Below are positions 22,481-30,832 of a stretch of 64,000 nucleotides of DNA, in pieces; within the stretch, counting starts at the first letter, position 1; each line of letters begins with the position of its first letter. Under the pieces are notes generated by a model. That model had not been told where the DNA came from. It made no database searches and was given only the letters and a program-made list of their open reading frames with translations. A program made the translations under genes and the position numbers. The stretch comes from Actinospineispora eucalypti. Lineage in GTDB: Bacteria; Actinomycetota; Actinomycetes; Mycobacteriales; Pseudonocardiaceae. The DNA lies in NCBI GenBank assembly GCA_014208095.1, contig JACHMT010000001.1:744001-808000 (forward strand), in the 5' to 3' direction.

Positions 22481-22610
22481 CCGTGAGTGGAAAGTGTGGC
22501 TATAGCCATACTCGCCACTCACGGGCGCCGAAGGCGCAAACCTCCGTGAGTGGCGAGTATGGCTACGCCTTCGGCGCCGCGAAGCGGTAGCCACACTTTC
22601 CACTCACGGG
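22481..22610. repeat. Palindromic element between rpoA and rplQ
   Basis: Composite element. 22481-22524 is a 44-nt palindrome, imperfect in the arms, with ends CCGTGAGTGG / CCACTCACGG and perfect core GGCTATAGCC. A small hairpin GCGCC-GAA-GGCGC follows. 22544-22609 is a second copy in which the TATA core is replaced by another GC hairpin. The outermost arms (starting 22481 and ending 22609) are also complementary, so several foldings are possible. Same family as the palindrome at 53996-54039. Confidence 0.85.
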
Positions 22611-22629
22611 CGTGACGAAGGAGCGCAAA

Positions 22630-23256
22630 ATGCCACAGCCCACCAAGGGGCCCCGCCTTGGCGGCTCGCCGGCGCACCAGCGGTTGATGCTGGCCAACCT
22701 GGCCACGTCGCTGTTCGACCACGGCAAGATCACCACCACCGAGGCCAAGGCCAAGCGGCTGCGCCCGTACGCGGAGCGGCTGATCACCAAGGCCAAGCGG
22801 GGTGACCTGCACAATGTGCGGGAGATCGCCAAGGTCATCCGGAACAAGACCATCCTGCACCGGCTGACCAGCGAGCTTGCTCCGCTGTTCGCCTCCCGCA
22901 ACGGTGGCTACATCCGGATCACCAAGACGCTGCCGCGCAAGGGCGACAACGCCCCGATGGCGGTGATCGAGCTGATCACCAGCGAGACCGTCTCCGCCGA
23001 GGCGGACCGGGCTCGCCGGGTCGCCGGGTCGCGCCAGGGCAAGAAGGCCGAGACCACCGAGGCCAAGGCGGACGACACCGCCGACGCCAAGGCGGACGAG
23101 GCCGCCGAGGCCAAGGCCGAGGAGACCAAGCCCGAGGACGCCACCGAGGCCAAGGCCGAGGACGGCGCCGAGGCGAAGGCCGCCGAGGCCAAGTCCGACG
23201 ACGCCAAGTCCGACGACTCGACCCAGGCGTCCGAGAAGAAGGACGACGGCTCCTGA
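22630..23256 (+). CDS. rplQ: 50S ribosomal protein L17 with long acidic tail
   Basis: 208 residues from ATG at 22630 ([19 protein letters not shown]), GAAGGAG upstream. The L17 fold occupies residues 1 to about 122 ([26 protein letters not shown] split across helix 1-2; [19 protein letters not shown]). The rest, about 80 residues, is a Lys/Glu/Asp/Ala repeat region (EAKA, DDAKSDD), presumably disordered and longer than in mycobacteria. The stop overlaps the likely truA start. Confidence 0.96.
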   Translation: MPQPTKGPRLGGSPAHQRLMLANLATSLFDHGKITTTEAKAKRLRPYAERLITKAKRGDLHNVREIAKVIRNKTILHRLTSELAPLFASRNGGYIRITKTLPRKGDNAPMAVIELITSETVSAEADRARRVAGSRQGKKAETTEAKADDTADAKADEAAEAKAEETKPEDATEAKAEDGAEAKAAEAKSDDAKSDDSTQASEKKDDGS

Positions 23257-24104
23257 ACGTCCCCGCTCCGCTCGTCAGGGCGCGGCTGGACATCAGCTAC
23301 GACGGCACCGACTACTCAGGTTGGGCCGTGCAACCCGGCCGGCGCACCGTGTGCGGCGTCCTCACCGAGGCGCTCAGCACATGTGTGCGCCGGCCGGTTG
23401 CGTTGACGGTGGCCGGGCGGACCGACGCCGGCGTGCACGCCACCGGGCAGGTGGCGCACGTGGACCTGCCGGCGGAGACCGAGCTGGGCGATCGGCTGGT
23501 GCGCCGGCTGGCCCGGTTGCTGCCGACGGACGTGCGGGTGCGGGCGGTCACCGAGGTTCCGGCGGAGTTCGACGCGCGGTTCGCCGCGCTGCGCCGGCAC
23601 TACCGGTACCGGGTGGCCGTCGGGCCGCACGGGGCCGAGCCGCTGCGGGCCAGGGACACCGTTTCCTGGCCCTACGGCGCCGATCCGGCCGCGATGAACG
23701 CGGCCGCCGAGGGTTTGCTCGGGGAGCACGACTTCGCCGCCTACTGCCGGCACCGGGAGGGCGCGACCACCATCCGCGAGCTGCAGCGGCTGGTCTGGGC
23801 GCCGGTGCCGGGCGAGGACGGCGTGCTGGCCGCCGAAGTCAGCGCGGACGCGTTCTGCCACTCGATGGTGCGCAGCCTGGTGGGCGCCCTGCTCGCCGTG
23901 GGGCGGGGCCAGCGGCCGGTGGACTGGCCGGCCGGGCTGCTGCGCCGCGCCGAACGGGCCAGCGATGTCGCCGTCGCCCCGGCGCACGGGTTGACCCTGA
24001 CCGGGGTGGACTACCCGCCGGATGCCGAACTGGCCGCGCGTGCCACGATCACCCGCAGGGTCCGGCTGCCGGCGCACATCGCGCCACGGCCACCCGCACG
24101 CTGA
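23253..24104 (+). CDS. truA: tRNA pseudouridine(38-40) synthase
   Basis: Isomerises U38-U40 in the tRNA anticodon arm. The catalytic Asp is in [28 protein letters not shown] and [15 protein letters not shown] are family segments. The N-terminal strand [20 protein letters not shown] must be included, but no in-frame ATG, GTG or TTG lies upstream of it. The first GTG (23328) falls after this motif. CTG at 23253, overlapping the rplQ stop as CTGA, is the best candidate and gives 283 residues. Start uncertain, identity secure. Confidence 0.9.
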   Translation: MNVPAPLVRARLDISYDGTDYSGWAVQPGRRTVCGVLTEALSTCVRRPVALTVAGRTDAGVHATGQVAHVDLPAETELGDRLVRRLARLLPTDVRVRAVTEVPAEFDARFAALRRHYRYRVAVGPHGAEPLRARDTVSWPYGADPAAMNAAAEGLLGEHDFAAYCRHREGATTIRELQRLVWAPVPGEDGVLAAEVSADAFCHSMVRSLVGALLAVGRGQRPVDWPAGLLRRAERASDVAVAPAHGLTLTGVDYPPDAELAARATITRRVRLPAHIAPRPPAR

Positions 24105-24149
24105 TCGCGGGCCGTGCGGCCGGCGCGGAGAGCCGAGCTGGGAGTGGCG

Positions 24150-25163
24150 ATGGAGGAGCAGCAGACCGACACGGATGCCCTTGGCGCGTTCGGCACCAAC
24201 GCGATGCCGGCCCGCGACGAGGACCCGTTCGCCGACCTGGACCCGGCCTCACTGGTGGACCCGGCCGCGCCGACCGCCGCGGTCGCGGGTGCCGCCGCCG
24301 CTGGCGCCGCCGCGGTGGCCGCGAGTGCCGCCCCGGAGGCGCAGGACCCGGTGACCCGGCACTACACCCGCAGCGCACTGCTCTCCTCGGTGCTGGACGC
24401 GGTCGCGGCGGCCGGCAAGTCGGTCGCGCCGCTGGACTCCGACGACGTGTCGCCGATGGACGAGATGCACACCGGCTCCCGGCTGGCCACCGAGCGGGTC
24501 GCCGAGCTGCTCGCCCCCGAGTCCGGTGCCCAGGTCCTGGACCTGGGCTGCGGGCTGGGCGGGTCGGCCCGCTACCTGGCCCGCCACCACGGCTGCCAGG
24601 TCACCGGGGTGGACCTGACCAGGGAGAACATCGAGGTGGCCGAGGAGCTCACCAAGCGCTGCGGGCTGGCCGAGCAGGTGAGCTTCCGGCAGGGTGACGT
24701 GACCGCGCTGCCGTTCGGGGACGACGCGTTCGACGGCGCGGTGATGCTGCACGTCGGGATGAACGTGGAGCACAAGGCGGCGCTGTGCGCCCAGGCGGCG
24801 CGGGTGCTGCGGCCGGGCGGGCGGCTCGTGGTCTACGACCTGATGACCGACACCGAGGACGGCGCCGAGCTGACCTTCCCGCTGCCCTGGGCGAACCACG
24901 AGGAGATCAGCTTCGTGGAGCCGGTGGCCGAGTACCGGCGGGTGCTCGGCGAGGCCGGGTTCACCGTGGGTGAGGAGCAGGACCTGCGCGAGCCGGCGCT
25001 GGCCCAGTTGGCCAAGCTGCGGGAAATGGCCAAGGAGGACATGCCGCCGATCGGCATGCACGTGGTGATGGGCGACAGCTTCTTCGTGAAGATCCGCAAC
25101 CTGGGCCAGGCCATCGCGGACGGCCGCCTGGTGCCCACCCTCCTGGTCGCCGAGCTGACTTGA
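24150..25163 (+). CDS. SAM-dependent methyltransferase, class I
   Basis: 337 residues from ATG with GGGAGTGGCG upstream. The first ~75 residues are Ala/Asp-rich low complexity. A helical segment (DPVTRHYTRSALLSSVLDAV) follows, then the Rossmann methyltransferase core: motif I VLDLGCGLGGSARYLA, acidic post-I GVDLTRENIEVAEE, FRQGDVTALPFGDDAFDG and VLRPGGRLVVYDL. The MHVGMNV segment resembles UbiE/sarcosine-dimethylglycine-type enzymes. Substrate cannot be told. Stands 86 nt before eccB on the same strand; no functional link to ESX-4 is evident. Confidence 0.8.
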   Translation: MEEQQTDTDALGAFGTNAMPARDEDPFADLDPASLVDPAAPTAAVAGAAAAGAAAVAASAAPEAQDPVTRHYTRSALLSSVLDAVAAAGKSVAPLDSDDVSPMDEMHTGSRLATERVAELLAPESGAQVLDLGCGLGGSARYLARHHGCQVTGVDLTRENIEVAEELTKRCGLAEQVSFRQGDVTALPFGDDAFDGAVMLHVGMNVEHKAALCAQAARVLRPGGRLVVYDLMTDTEDGAELTFPLPWANHEEISFVEPVAEYRRVLGEAGFTVGEEQDLREPALAQLAKLREMAKEDMPPIGMHVVMGDSFFVKIRNLGQAIADGRLVPTLLVAELT

Positions 25164-25250
25164 GTTCTTCTCGCCGAGCTCTGCCGAGCTCGGACGGGTA
25201 GATTCGCCAAACCGCCACGGCGGTGGGGGTGGCGCGGCTACGGTTTTCGC

Positions 25251-26705
25251 GTGGCGCGGGAACCGGTGACCCGGGTTCAGCTGGACGCTTACCGCTTCGG
25301 TCAGCGTCGGTTGGAGTCCGCGCTGGCCCGGCGTGATCCGGTGCCGCTGCACGAAGAGCTCCGGGGTCAGCGGCGGGTGGTGGCCACCGGGATGGCGCTG
25401 GGCATGGTCGCGCTGCTGGGTGCGGTGCTGGTCTCCATGCTTTTCCCCAAGCCGCGGTGGAACATCCACGAGGTGGTGGCCGGCAAGCAGTCCGGCCGGA
25501 TGTTCGCCGTGATCCACAACCCGGACCGGCTGGTCCCGGTGACGAACCTGGCGGCGGCCCGGCTGGTCCGGTTCGCGGCGGAGAAGGCCAACGCCGGCGG
25601 CGGGGCGGCCGGCGGTCCGTCGACCGGTGAACCCAAGCAGATCGACGACGCCGTGCTGGACCAGGCGCCCCGCACCGCGCCGGCGGCCGTCCCCGGCGCG
25701 ATCGCCGCGCTGCCCGTGCCCAACGCGCGCGAGGGGATGCCCCGGGGGCCGTGGGTGCTGTGCGACACCGACGGGCGCAGCGTGCTGGTCGCCGACGCCA
25801 CCCCGGCGCCGAAGCTGGACGGTCCCGACGCGTTGCTGCTGACCGGCGGCGGGCGGGACTACCTGGTCATGGGCGGCCTGAAGCACGCGGTGGAGAGCAC
25901 CGAGGCGCGGTCCGCGTACGGGTTGGCGGACGTGCCAGCCCGGGCGGCCTCCGAGACCCTGCTGGACGTGATCCCCACCGGTGTACCCCTGACCGGCGGC
26001 CCGCGCCCGCAGAGCGCCGGCCAGCGCAGCGCCGGGCTGCCCGGGCGACAGGTCGGGGACGTGGTGCGGGTGGTCCGGCCCGGTCAGGGGGATGCGTTCT
26101 ACCTGGTGCTCATGAACGGTGTGCAGGAGGTCGGCGAGCCGGTGGCGAACCTGCTGCGCGCGGCGAACGGCGCCGACCGGAGCCGCCCGCCGGACAGCCT
26201 GCGCGCCGAGGAGATCAATGCCGCGCCTCGCTCCAAGCTGGCCGGCGTGGAGAGCCTGCCGAGGCTGTTCCCCAGGATCGCGCCGGAGACCGCCACGGTG
26301 TGCCTGCGCTGGAACGGCCGCCTGGGGGAGATTCTGGCCGGCAAGGCACCCCCGCTGCCCGAACGCCGCACGATGGCCCCGCTGTCCCAACAGGACGGGG
26401 CCGGGCCGAAGCTGGACGCGGTGGCTTTCCCGGCGAAGACCGCACTGGTCGCCTGCGCGGTGGCCCGGGAGTCGGACTGCCAGCGTCCGAGGCGCGGCGG
26501 GGAACGGGTGCAGGGCGCGCTCTGGCTGCTGTCCGAGACCGGTGCGGCCTACCCGGTGGCCAACACGGACACGGCCGATGCGCTGGGCATCGCCGAGGCG
26601 ATCCCGGTGCCGGTGGAGGCGCTGCGCCTGCTGCCCACCGGCTCCACCCTGGACGTGGCGCAGGCCCAGCGAACGGTGGACGTCCTGGTCGCGCAGACGA
26701 ACTAA
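25251..26705 (+). CDS. eccB: ESX-4 core component EccB
   Basis: 484 residues, GTG start. EccB is a membrane-anchored periplasmic subunit of the type VII secretion complex. The N-terminal cytoplasmic signature VTRVQLDAYRFGQRRLESAL is followed by one membrane helix at about residues 43-65 and a long periplasmic domain with repeated Ala/Gly/Pro linkers (for example residues 108-125). Family members normally have two Cys in the periplasmic part; CDTDGRS, VCLRWNG and CAVARESDC supply several. Counterpart of Rv3450c by position. Confidence 0.9.
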   Translation: MAREPVTRVQLDAYRFGQRRLESALARRDPVPLHEELRGQRRVVATGMALGMVALLGAVLVSMLFPKPRWNIHEVVAGKQSGRMFAVIHNPDRLVPVTNLAAARLVRFAAEKANAGGGAAGGPSTGEPKQIDDAVLDQAPRTAPAAVPGAIAALPVPNAREGMPRGPWVLCDTDGRSVLVADATPAPKLDGPDALLLTGGGRDYLVMGGLKHAVESTEARSAYGLADVPARAASETLLDVIPTGVPLTGGPRPQSAGQRSAGLPGRQVGDVVRVVRPGQGDAFYLVLMNGVQEVGEPVANLLRAANGADRSRPPDSLRAEEINAAPRSKLAGVESLPRLFPRIAPETATVCLRWNGRLGEILAGKAPPLPERRTMAPLSQQDGAGPKLDAVAFPAKTALVACAVARESDCQRPRRGGERVQGALWLLSETGAAYPVANTDTADALGIAEAIPVPVEALRLLPTGSTLDVAQAQRTVDVLVAQTN

Positions 26706-26709
26706 AACT

Positions 26710-26763
26710 CGGTAAGTACCCGCGAACGGTTGACTCTGACTTACCGTTCGTGCAGACTTACCG
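26710..26763 (+). promoter_or_regulatory. Promoter and candidate operator of the ArsR gene
   Basis: CGGTAAGT (26710) and two copies of its complement ACTTACCG (26739, 26756) surround a TTGACT (-35, 26730) and CAGACT (-10-like, 26753) spaced 17 nt. Transcription would then begin close to the ATG at 26766, making the mRNA leaderless. The repeats are well placed for autorepression. Inference from sequence only. Confidence 0.5.
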
Positions 26764-26765
26764 AC

Positions 26766-27104
26766 ATGCCCGCGAGCACCGCCGCCGTACTGGACGCCCT
26801 TGGCGACGCGACCCGACGTTCGATCCTGGATGAGCTGGTCGACGGACCGCTGGCGGTGGGCGTGCTCGCCGGGCGGCTGCCGGTCTCCCGGCCGGCGGTC
26901 TCCCAACACCTGCGGGTGCTGAAGAACGCGGAGCTGGTGGTGGAGTCGGTCAACGGAACCCGCCGCCTGTACCGGATCAACCCGCCCGGCTTCGAGGTGG
27001 TGCGCCGCTACTTCGACCGCTTCTGGGCGCAGACGCTGGACAACTTCGCCGCGCTCGCCGAAGCCGAGGCGGCCAGGGACAACCCCGAGGAGTCAGACCG
27101 ATGA
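26766..27104 (+). CDS. ArsR/SmtB-family transcriptional regulator
   Basis: 112 residues from ATG at 26766. Winged helix-turn-helix: VLDALGDATRRSILDEL, then recognition helix region VSRPAVSQHLRVLKNAELV and wing VESVNGTRRLYRI. No Cys is present, so it is not a classic metal sensor. This subtype, paired with an AHSA1-type SRPBCC gene, is frequent in actinobacteria. Overlaps the next gene by 4 nt (ATGA). Confidence 0.9.
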   Translation: MPASTAAVLDALGDATRRSILDELVDGPLAVGVLAGRLPVSRPAVSQHLRVLKNAELVVESVNGTRRLYRINPPGFEVVRRYFDRFWAQTLDNFAALAEAEAARDNPEESDR

Positions 27105-27574
27105 GCATCCAATCCACCACCGAGGTGACCGTGCGCCGCGAGGTCCTCGTGCCGCTGCCGCCGGACCGGGCGTTTGCGCTGTTCAGCACCCGGATGGGCG
27201 AGTTCTGGCCCAAGACGCACTCGATCGGCTCCGCGCCCCAGGCCGACGTGCTGATCGAGCCGAGGGACGGCGGCCGCTGGTACGAACGCGGCACGGACGG
27301 CAGCGAGTGCGAGTGGGGCCGGGTGGCCCGCTGGGCCCCGCCGGGCGAGCTGGTGCTGCTCTGGCAGATCAACGCCGACTGGGCCTACCAGGCCGACTTC
27401 GAGACCGAGGTGGAGGTGTCGTTCACCGGGCAGGCCGACGGCACCCTGGTGACGATGCGGCACCGGCACCTGGAGCGCTACGGCGACCGGGTGGCCGCGA
27501 TGCGGGAGAGCCTCGAGTCCGCGGGCGGCTGGGACGCGATCCTGGACGCGTTCGCCGCGCTGTCGCGGGAGTAG
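27101..27574 (+). CDS. SRPBCC (AHSA1-like) domain protein
   Basis: 157 residues forming one START-like helix-grip fold: VRREVLVPLPPDRAFALFS at the start, GEFWPKTHSI, RDGGRWYERGTDGSECEWG and the C-terminal helix ESAGGWDAILDAFA. Such proteins bind hydrophobic ligands; the ligand is unknown. Co-transcribed with the ArsR gene, which probably controls it. It sits convergent to mycP with only 6 nt between stops. Confidence 0.85.
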   Translation: MSIQSTTEVTVRREVLVPLPPDRAFALFSTRMGEFWPKTHSIGSAPQADVLIEPRDGGRWYERGTDGSECEWGRVARWAPPGELVLLWQINADWAYQADFETEVEVSFTGQADGTLVTMRHRHLERYGDRVAAMRESLESAGGWDAILDAFAALSRE

Positions 27575-27580
27575 TCGCGT

Positions 27581-28996
27581 CTACCGGGAGCGGTTGCCGG
27601 GTGTGCGCACGCGGGCGGCGCCGATGGTCCCGGCGGTCAGGCACGCGAGCAGGGCCAGCACACCGCCCCACACGGCGGCCGGTCCGGCCGGGGGCGGATG
27701 GGGTGAGGGGGCCAGCAACAGACGGCCATCCGCGGCGCCGGCCGGGTCGGAACGGGGCGGGGCGAGCACGGCGGGCTGACGGGTGAGCGCCTCGAGCGGG
27801 TTGATCGTGCCGTAGCCGAGGGTGTCGGAGCGGCCGGCCGAGTGCTGGCTGGCGGTGGCGGTGATCCGGTCGATGATCTGGCCGGGGGTCAGGTTCGGGT
27901 AGCGCGCGTGGATCAGTGCGGCCAGCCCGGACACCGCCGGCGCGGCGAAGCTGGTGCCGTCGATCGCGGAGACCTGCTCCAGGCCGTGCAGCTTCTCGGT
28001 CACCGCGCCGGTCACGCCCAGCGAGGCGACGCCCTCGCCGGGGGCGGCGACGTCCAGCCACGGGCCGGGGACGGTGAACGAGGACGCCCCGCCGCCCGGC
28101 CCGATGGATGCCACCGCCAGCACGTCGTCGTCGAACCACGCGGGAAACGGCACGATGCCCGGGTTCGGCCCGGTGCGGCAGGTGGTCGAGGTGTTGCCGG
28201 CCGCCGCGACCACCACCGCGCCGTGCCGCACCGCGTGCCGGATGGCGGCGCGCAGCGCGGCGGCGCCGACCGCGTCGGCCGGCGCGCAGGCCACCTCGGA
28301 AATGTTGATCACGTCCGCGCCCAGGTCGGCCGCCCGGCGCACCGCCCGGGCCAGCGAGGCGATGTTGCCGGCGGTCCCGGTGCCGCCGGCCGGGTCGGAG
28401 TAGGACTCGCTGGTCTGCCGGACGGCGATCACGTCGGCCTCCGGGGCCACCCCGGAGAACCCGGTCACCGGGTCCGGCGCGGCGGCGGCGATGCCGGCGA
28501 CCGCCGTGCCGTGCGCGTCGCAGTCCTGGGTGCCGTCCCCGGTGGCCACGAAGTCACCGCCGGCGTAGAGGCGCCCGCGCAGCAGCGGGTGCGGGTTCAC
28601 CCCGGTGTCGATCACCGCGATGCGCACCCCCTTGCCCTTGGTGCCGGCCGCCCGCCAGGTCTCCTCGAGGTTCAGCAGCTGTTGGCCCCACAGGTACGGC
28701 TTGGCCGTCTGCTCGGTGAGCACGGTTGGCGTGGTGGCGCACACCTTGTCTCCCCGGCGCACCCCCGGCACCGGGGTGGGCGTGCCGCTGGGCAGATACC
28801 GGGCATCCGGCGGGGGCGGCGCGGGGGCGGGCGCGGAAAGCGCGGTCGGCCCGGGGGCGGGCGCGGTGGGAGCGACGGCCGCGGTGGGTGCGACGGCCGC
28901 GGTGGGAGCGACAGTAGCGGTCGGCGCGGCCGCCGGCGAGGTGCCGGCCAGCACCAGCGAGACCATGACCAGCGCGGCGCCCAGCGTCGGTTTCAC
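27581..28996 (-). CDS. mycP: ESX-4 mycosin, subtilisin-like protease MycP
   Basis: 471 residues. GTG start chosen by the 4-nt GTGA overlap with the eccD stop and because it gives a signal peptide (KPTLGAALVMVSLVLAGTSP). Mycosins are membrane-anchored periplasmic serine proteases needed for type VII secretion complex stability. Catalytic triad: Asp in IAVIDTGVNPHP, His in CDAHGTAVAG, Ser in DGTSFAAPAVSG. A Pro/Ala/Thr-rich propeptide-like stretch of about 50 residues follows the signal, and a C-terminal helix (AAVWGGVLALLACLTAGTI) anchors the protein. Same position and orientation as Rv3449. Confidence 0.93.
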   Translation of the reverse strand: MKPTLGAALVMVSLVLAGTSPAAAPTATVAPTAAVAPTAAVAPTAPAPGPTALSAPAPAPPPPDARYLPSGTPTPVPGVRRGDKVCATTPTVLTEQTAKPYLWGQQLLNLEETWRAAGTKGKGVRIAVIDTGVNPHPLLRGRLYAGGDFVATGDGTQDCDAHGTAVAGIAAAAPDPVTGFSGVAPEADVIAVRQTSESYSDPAGGTGTAGNIASLARAVRRAADLGADVINISEVACAPADAVGAAALRAAIRHAVRHGAVVVAAAGNTSTTCRTGPNPGIVPFPAWFDDDVLAVASIGPGGGASSFTVPGPWLDVAAPGEGVASLGVTGAVTEKLHGLEQVSAIDGTSFAAPAVSGLAALIHARYPNLTPGQIIDRITATASQHSAGRSDTLGYGTINPLEALTRQPAVLAPPRSDPAGAADGRLLLAPSPHPPPAGPAAVWGGVLALLACLTAGTIGAARVRTPGNRSR

Positions 28997-30681
28997 AGGC
29001 CGCGCAGCTTCGAGTAGAGGTCCAGCACGGCCAGCGCCAACGGGAAGGTGGCGACCACCAGGATCGCCTCCACCACGTCGGCCGTCCGGCGGGCCACCGG
29101 GGACGACTCCCGCCGCCCGGCCAGCCACACCAGTCCGAACGCCACCGCGCCCGCCACCAGCAGCCCCGGCGCACCGATCAGCCGGGCCAGGTCGGGGCCG
29201 CGTACGGCCAGCCCGGCGGCCAGCCCGGAGCCGGCGAGCAACCCGGCGGCCATCGGCGCGGCGGAAGCGGCCGCCGTGGCGTAGCACCGCGAGCGCAGCA
29301 TCAGCGCGCACACCACCACCGAGGCGAACGCCGGCCCGGCCCAGCCGCCGGTCCCGGCGGCCAGCAGCGCACCGAACCCGGCGACCGCCGACGCCCCGAT
29401 CACCAGCCCGGCCAGGTACGTGTGCGCCAGCTGGGCCTGGTAGCGGATCTCCTCCGGGGCCGCGAAGTCCCACTGCTGGTCGGCCGCGATCATGTCCTCC
29501 GGGCTGGTCGGGATCACCGGTGGCGGCAGTCCGGCCAGCCGCACGCTCACCCGGGGCAACAGCGGCAGCAGGCCGACCGCGACCGCCGATGTCGCCGCCG
29601 CCAGCCCGCCGAACGAGGCCACGTCGAACACCCCCAACAGCGCGGCGAACGAGGTCAGCCCGGCCGCCAGCACGGTTGCCACCAGTGCGGGCGCGGCGGT
29701 GGACAGCAGGGCGACGGCGGTCGCCGAGGCGGCCGCCGCCAGCGCGCTGGCCAGCAGCAGGTGCCCGGCGCCGGGGGTGCCGGGCAACGCGGCCAGCCCG
29801 GTGACGGCGGCCAGCGGCACGGCGGCGAAGGCCAGCGCCACGGCCACCGACCCGGCCACCCGGTCCGGTTCGTCCGCGCCGGACCCGGCAGCGGCCGCCC
29901 CGGAGCCGCCACCGGCGCTGCCCCGGGCCCCGGCACCGGCTACCGGGCCGGCGGCCCCCCGGACACCGGCGACGGAGGCGCCTCGGGCCCCGGCGGCCGA
30001 GGTGTCGTTTCGCCCCTGCGCGGCGCGCATCGCCCCGGCGAGCATTCCGACCACCGCGAGGCCGCCGATCACCGCGGCCACCGGGTTCGCCGCCGGATCG
30101 GTCAGCCCGCGTGCGCCGGCCAGCAGCACCGATGCGCCCAACGCGGCGAGCAGCCCGGCGATGATGCCGGCGGTCCGGCGGCAGCGTTCGGTCCAGGGCA
30201 GCACGGCGAACGGCTCCGGCTCGGCGCCGGCGGCGGAACCCCAGGCGCCCGGCTCGCCGTTGGCCGGCGCGACGGCCTCGGCCACCGCGTCCACCGGGTC
30301 GTCGAACACCGGTGGCGGGGGCGCCTCGGCGTTGCGGCGCAGCCGCAGCAGGTCCCCGTCCAGCACCCCCAGCCCGGCCAGCGTCGCGCCGGGGGGCAGC
30401 GCCGCGCCGGCGGCGGCGGCCAGGCACCAGCTGGCCGGGGCGTCCGGGTGCGGCACCGGCAGCGGGCCGGTGTGCGGGTTGGGCTGGCCGGGGACCTCCC
30501 CGGCCAGCTCGGTGAGCATCGGCACCAGCTCGGCCACGGTCAGGTCGGTGGGCAGGGCCAGGTCCATCCGGGTCTGCGGGGCGAGCACGGTGACCCGGCA
30601 GAACTGGCCGCCCTCCACCCGCGGCGAGGGCTGCACTATCTGCGTCTCCGGACCGGCCAACCCAGCGTTCGGCCTGGTCAT
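28993..30681 (-). CDS. eccD: ESX-4 membrane channel component EccD
   Basis: 562 residues. N-terminal ubiquitin-like domain (residues about 27-115: RVTVLAPQTRMDLALPTDLT, TLAGLGVLDGDLLRLR) then about eleven membrane helices. Two EccD copies per protomer form the membrane cavity of type VII systems. Between early helices lies a ~50-residue Gly/Ala-rich insert (around residues 225-275), unusual in length. Divergent from eccC across a 151-nt region and overlapping mycP, so eccD-mycP is one operon. Confidence 0.92.
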   Translation of the reverse strand: MTRPNAGLAGPETQIVQPSPRVEGGQFCRVTVLAPQTRMDLALPTDLTVAELVPMLTELAGEVPGQPNPHTGPLPVPHPDAPASWCLAAAAGAALPPGATLAGLGVLDGDLLRLRRNAEAPPPPVFDDPVDAVAEAVAPANGEPGAWGSAAGAEPEPFAVLPWTERCRRTAGIIAGLLAALGASVLLAGARGLTDPAANPVAAVIGGLAVVGMLAGAMRAAQGRNDTSAAGARGASVAGVRGAAGPVAGAGARGSAGGGSGAAAAGSGADEPDRVAGSVAVALAFAAVPLAAVTGLAALPGTPGAGHLLLASALAAAASATAVALLSTAAPALVATVLAAGLTSFAALLGVFDVASFGGLAAATSAVAVGLLPLLPRVSVRLAGLPPPVIPTSPEDMIAADQQWDFAAPEEIRYQAQLAHTYLAGLVIGASAVAGFGALLAAGTGGWAGPAFASVVVCALMLRSRCYATAAASAAPMAAGLLAGSGLAAGLAVRGPDLARLIGAPGLLVAGAVAFGLVWLAGRRESSPVARRTADVVEAILVVATFPLALAVLDLYSKLRGL

Positions 30682-30729
30682 GGTGCCTCCCGAGGCATGG
30701 CGAGATCACGGTCTGTCCCGGGCGGATGG

Positions 30730-30811
30730 GTTTTCCCAAACGGCCCCGGCGACCTCGGTCGGCTTCTTAGTATTGCCGGGCCCGATCGGCCGTGAGGGCG
30801 GTTTGGGAAAC
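30730..30811. promoter_or_regulatory. Divergent eccD/eccC regulatory region
   Basis: In the 151-nt gap between the two divergent ESX-4 operons, GTTTTCCCAAAC (30730-30741) and GTTTGGGAAAC (30801-30811) form an inverted repeat about 60 nt apart. Each arm is nearly self-complementary, like a pair of operator sites. TAGTAT at 30768 could be a -10 toward eccC. Function is inferred from position. Confidence 0.45.
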
Positions 30812-30832
30812 GGATTCTTTCGGGAGGCGCCG

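Noticed and set aside
27581..30739. A 1052-codon open frame on the minus strand covering mycP and eccD
   Set aside because: Only the last 471 codons encode MycP; the rest is an Arg/Gly-rich shadow of eccD in another frame, as expected at high GC.
29492..30832. Long in-frame N-terminal extension of eccC
   Set aside because: It is antisense to eccD, low-complexity, and the family N-terminus with a good ribosome-binding site begins at 30833.
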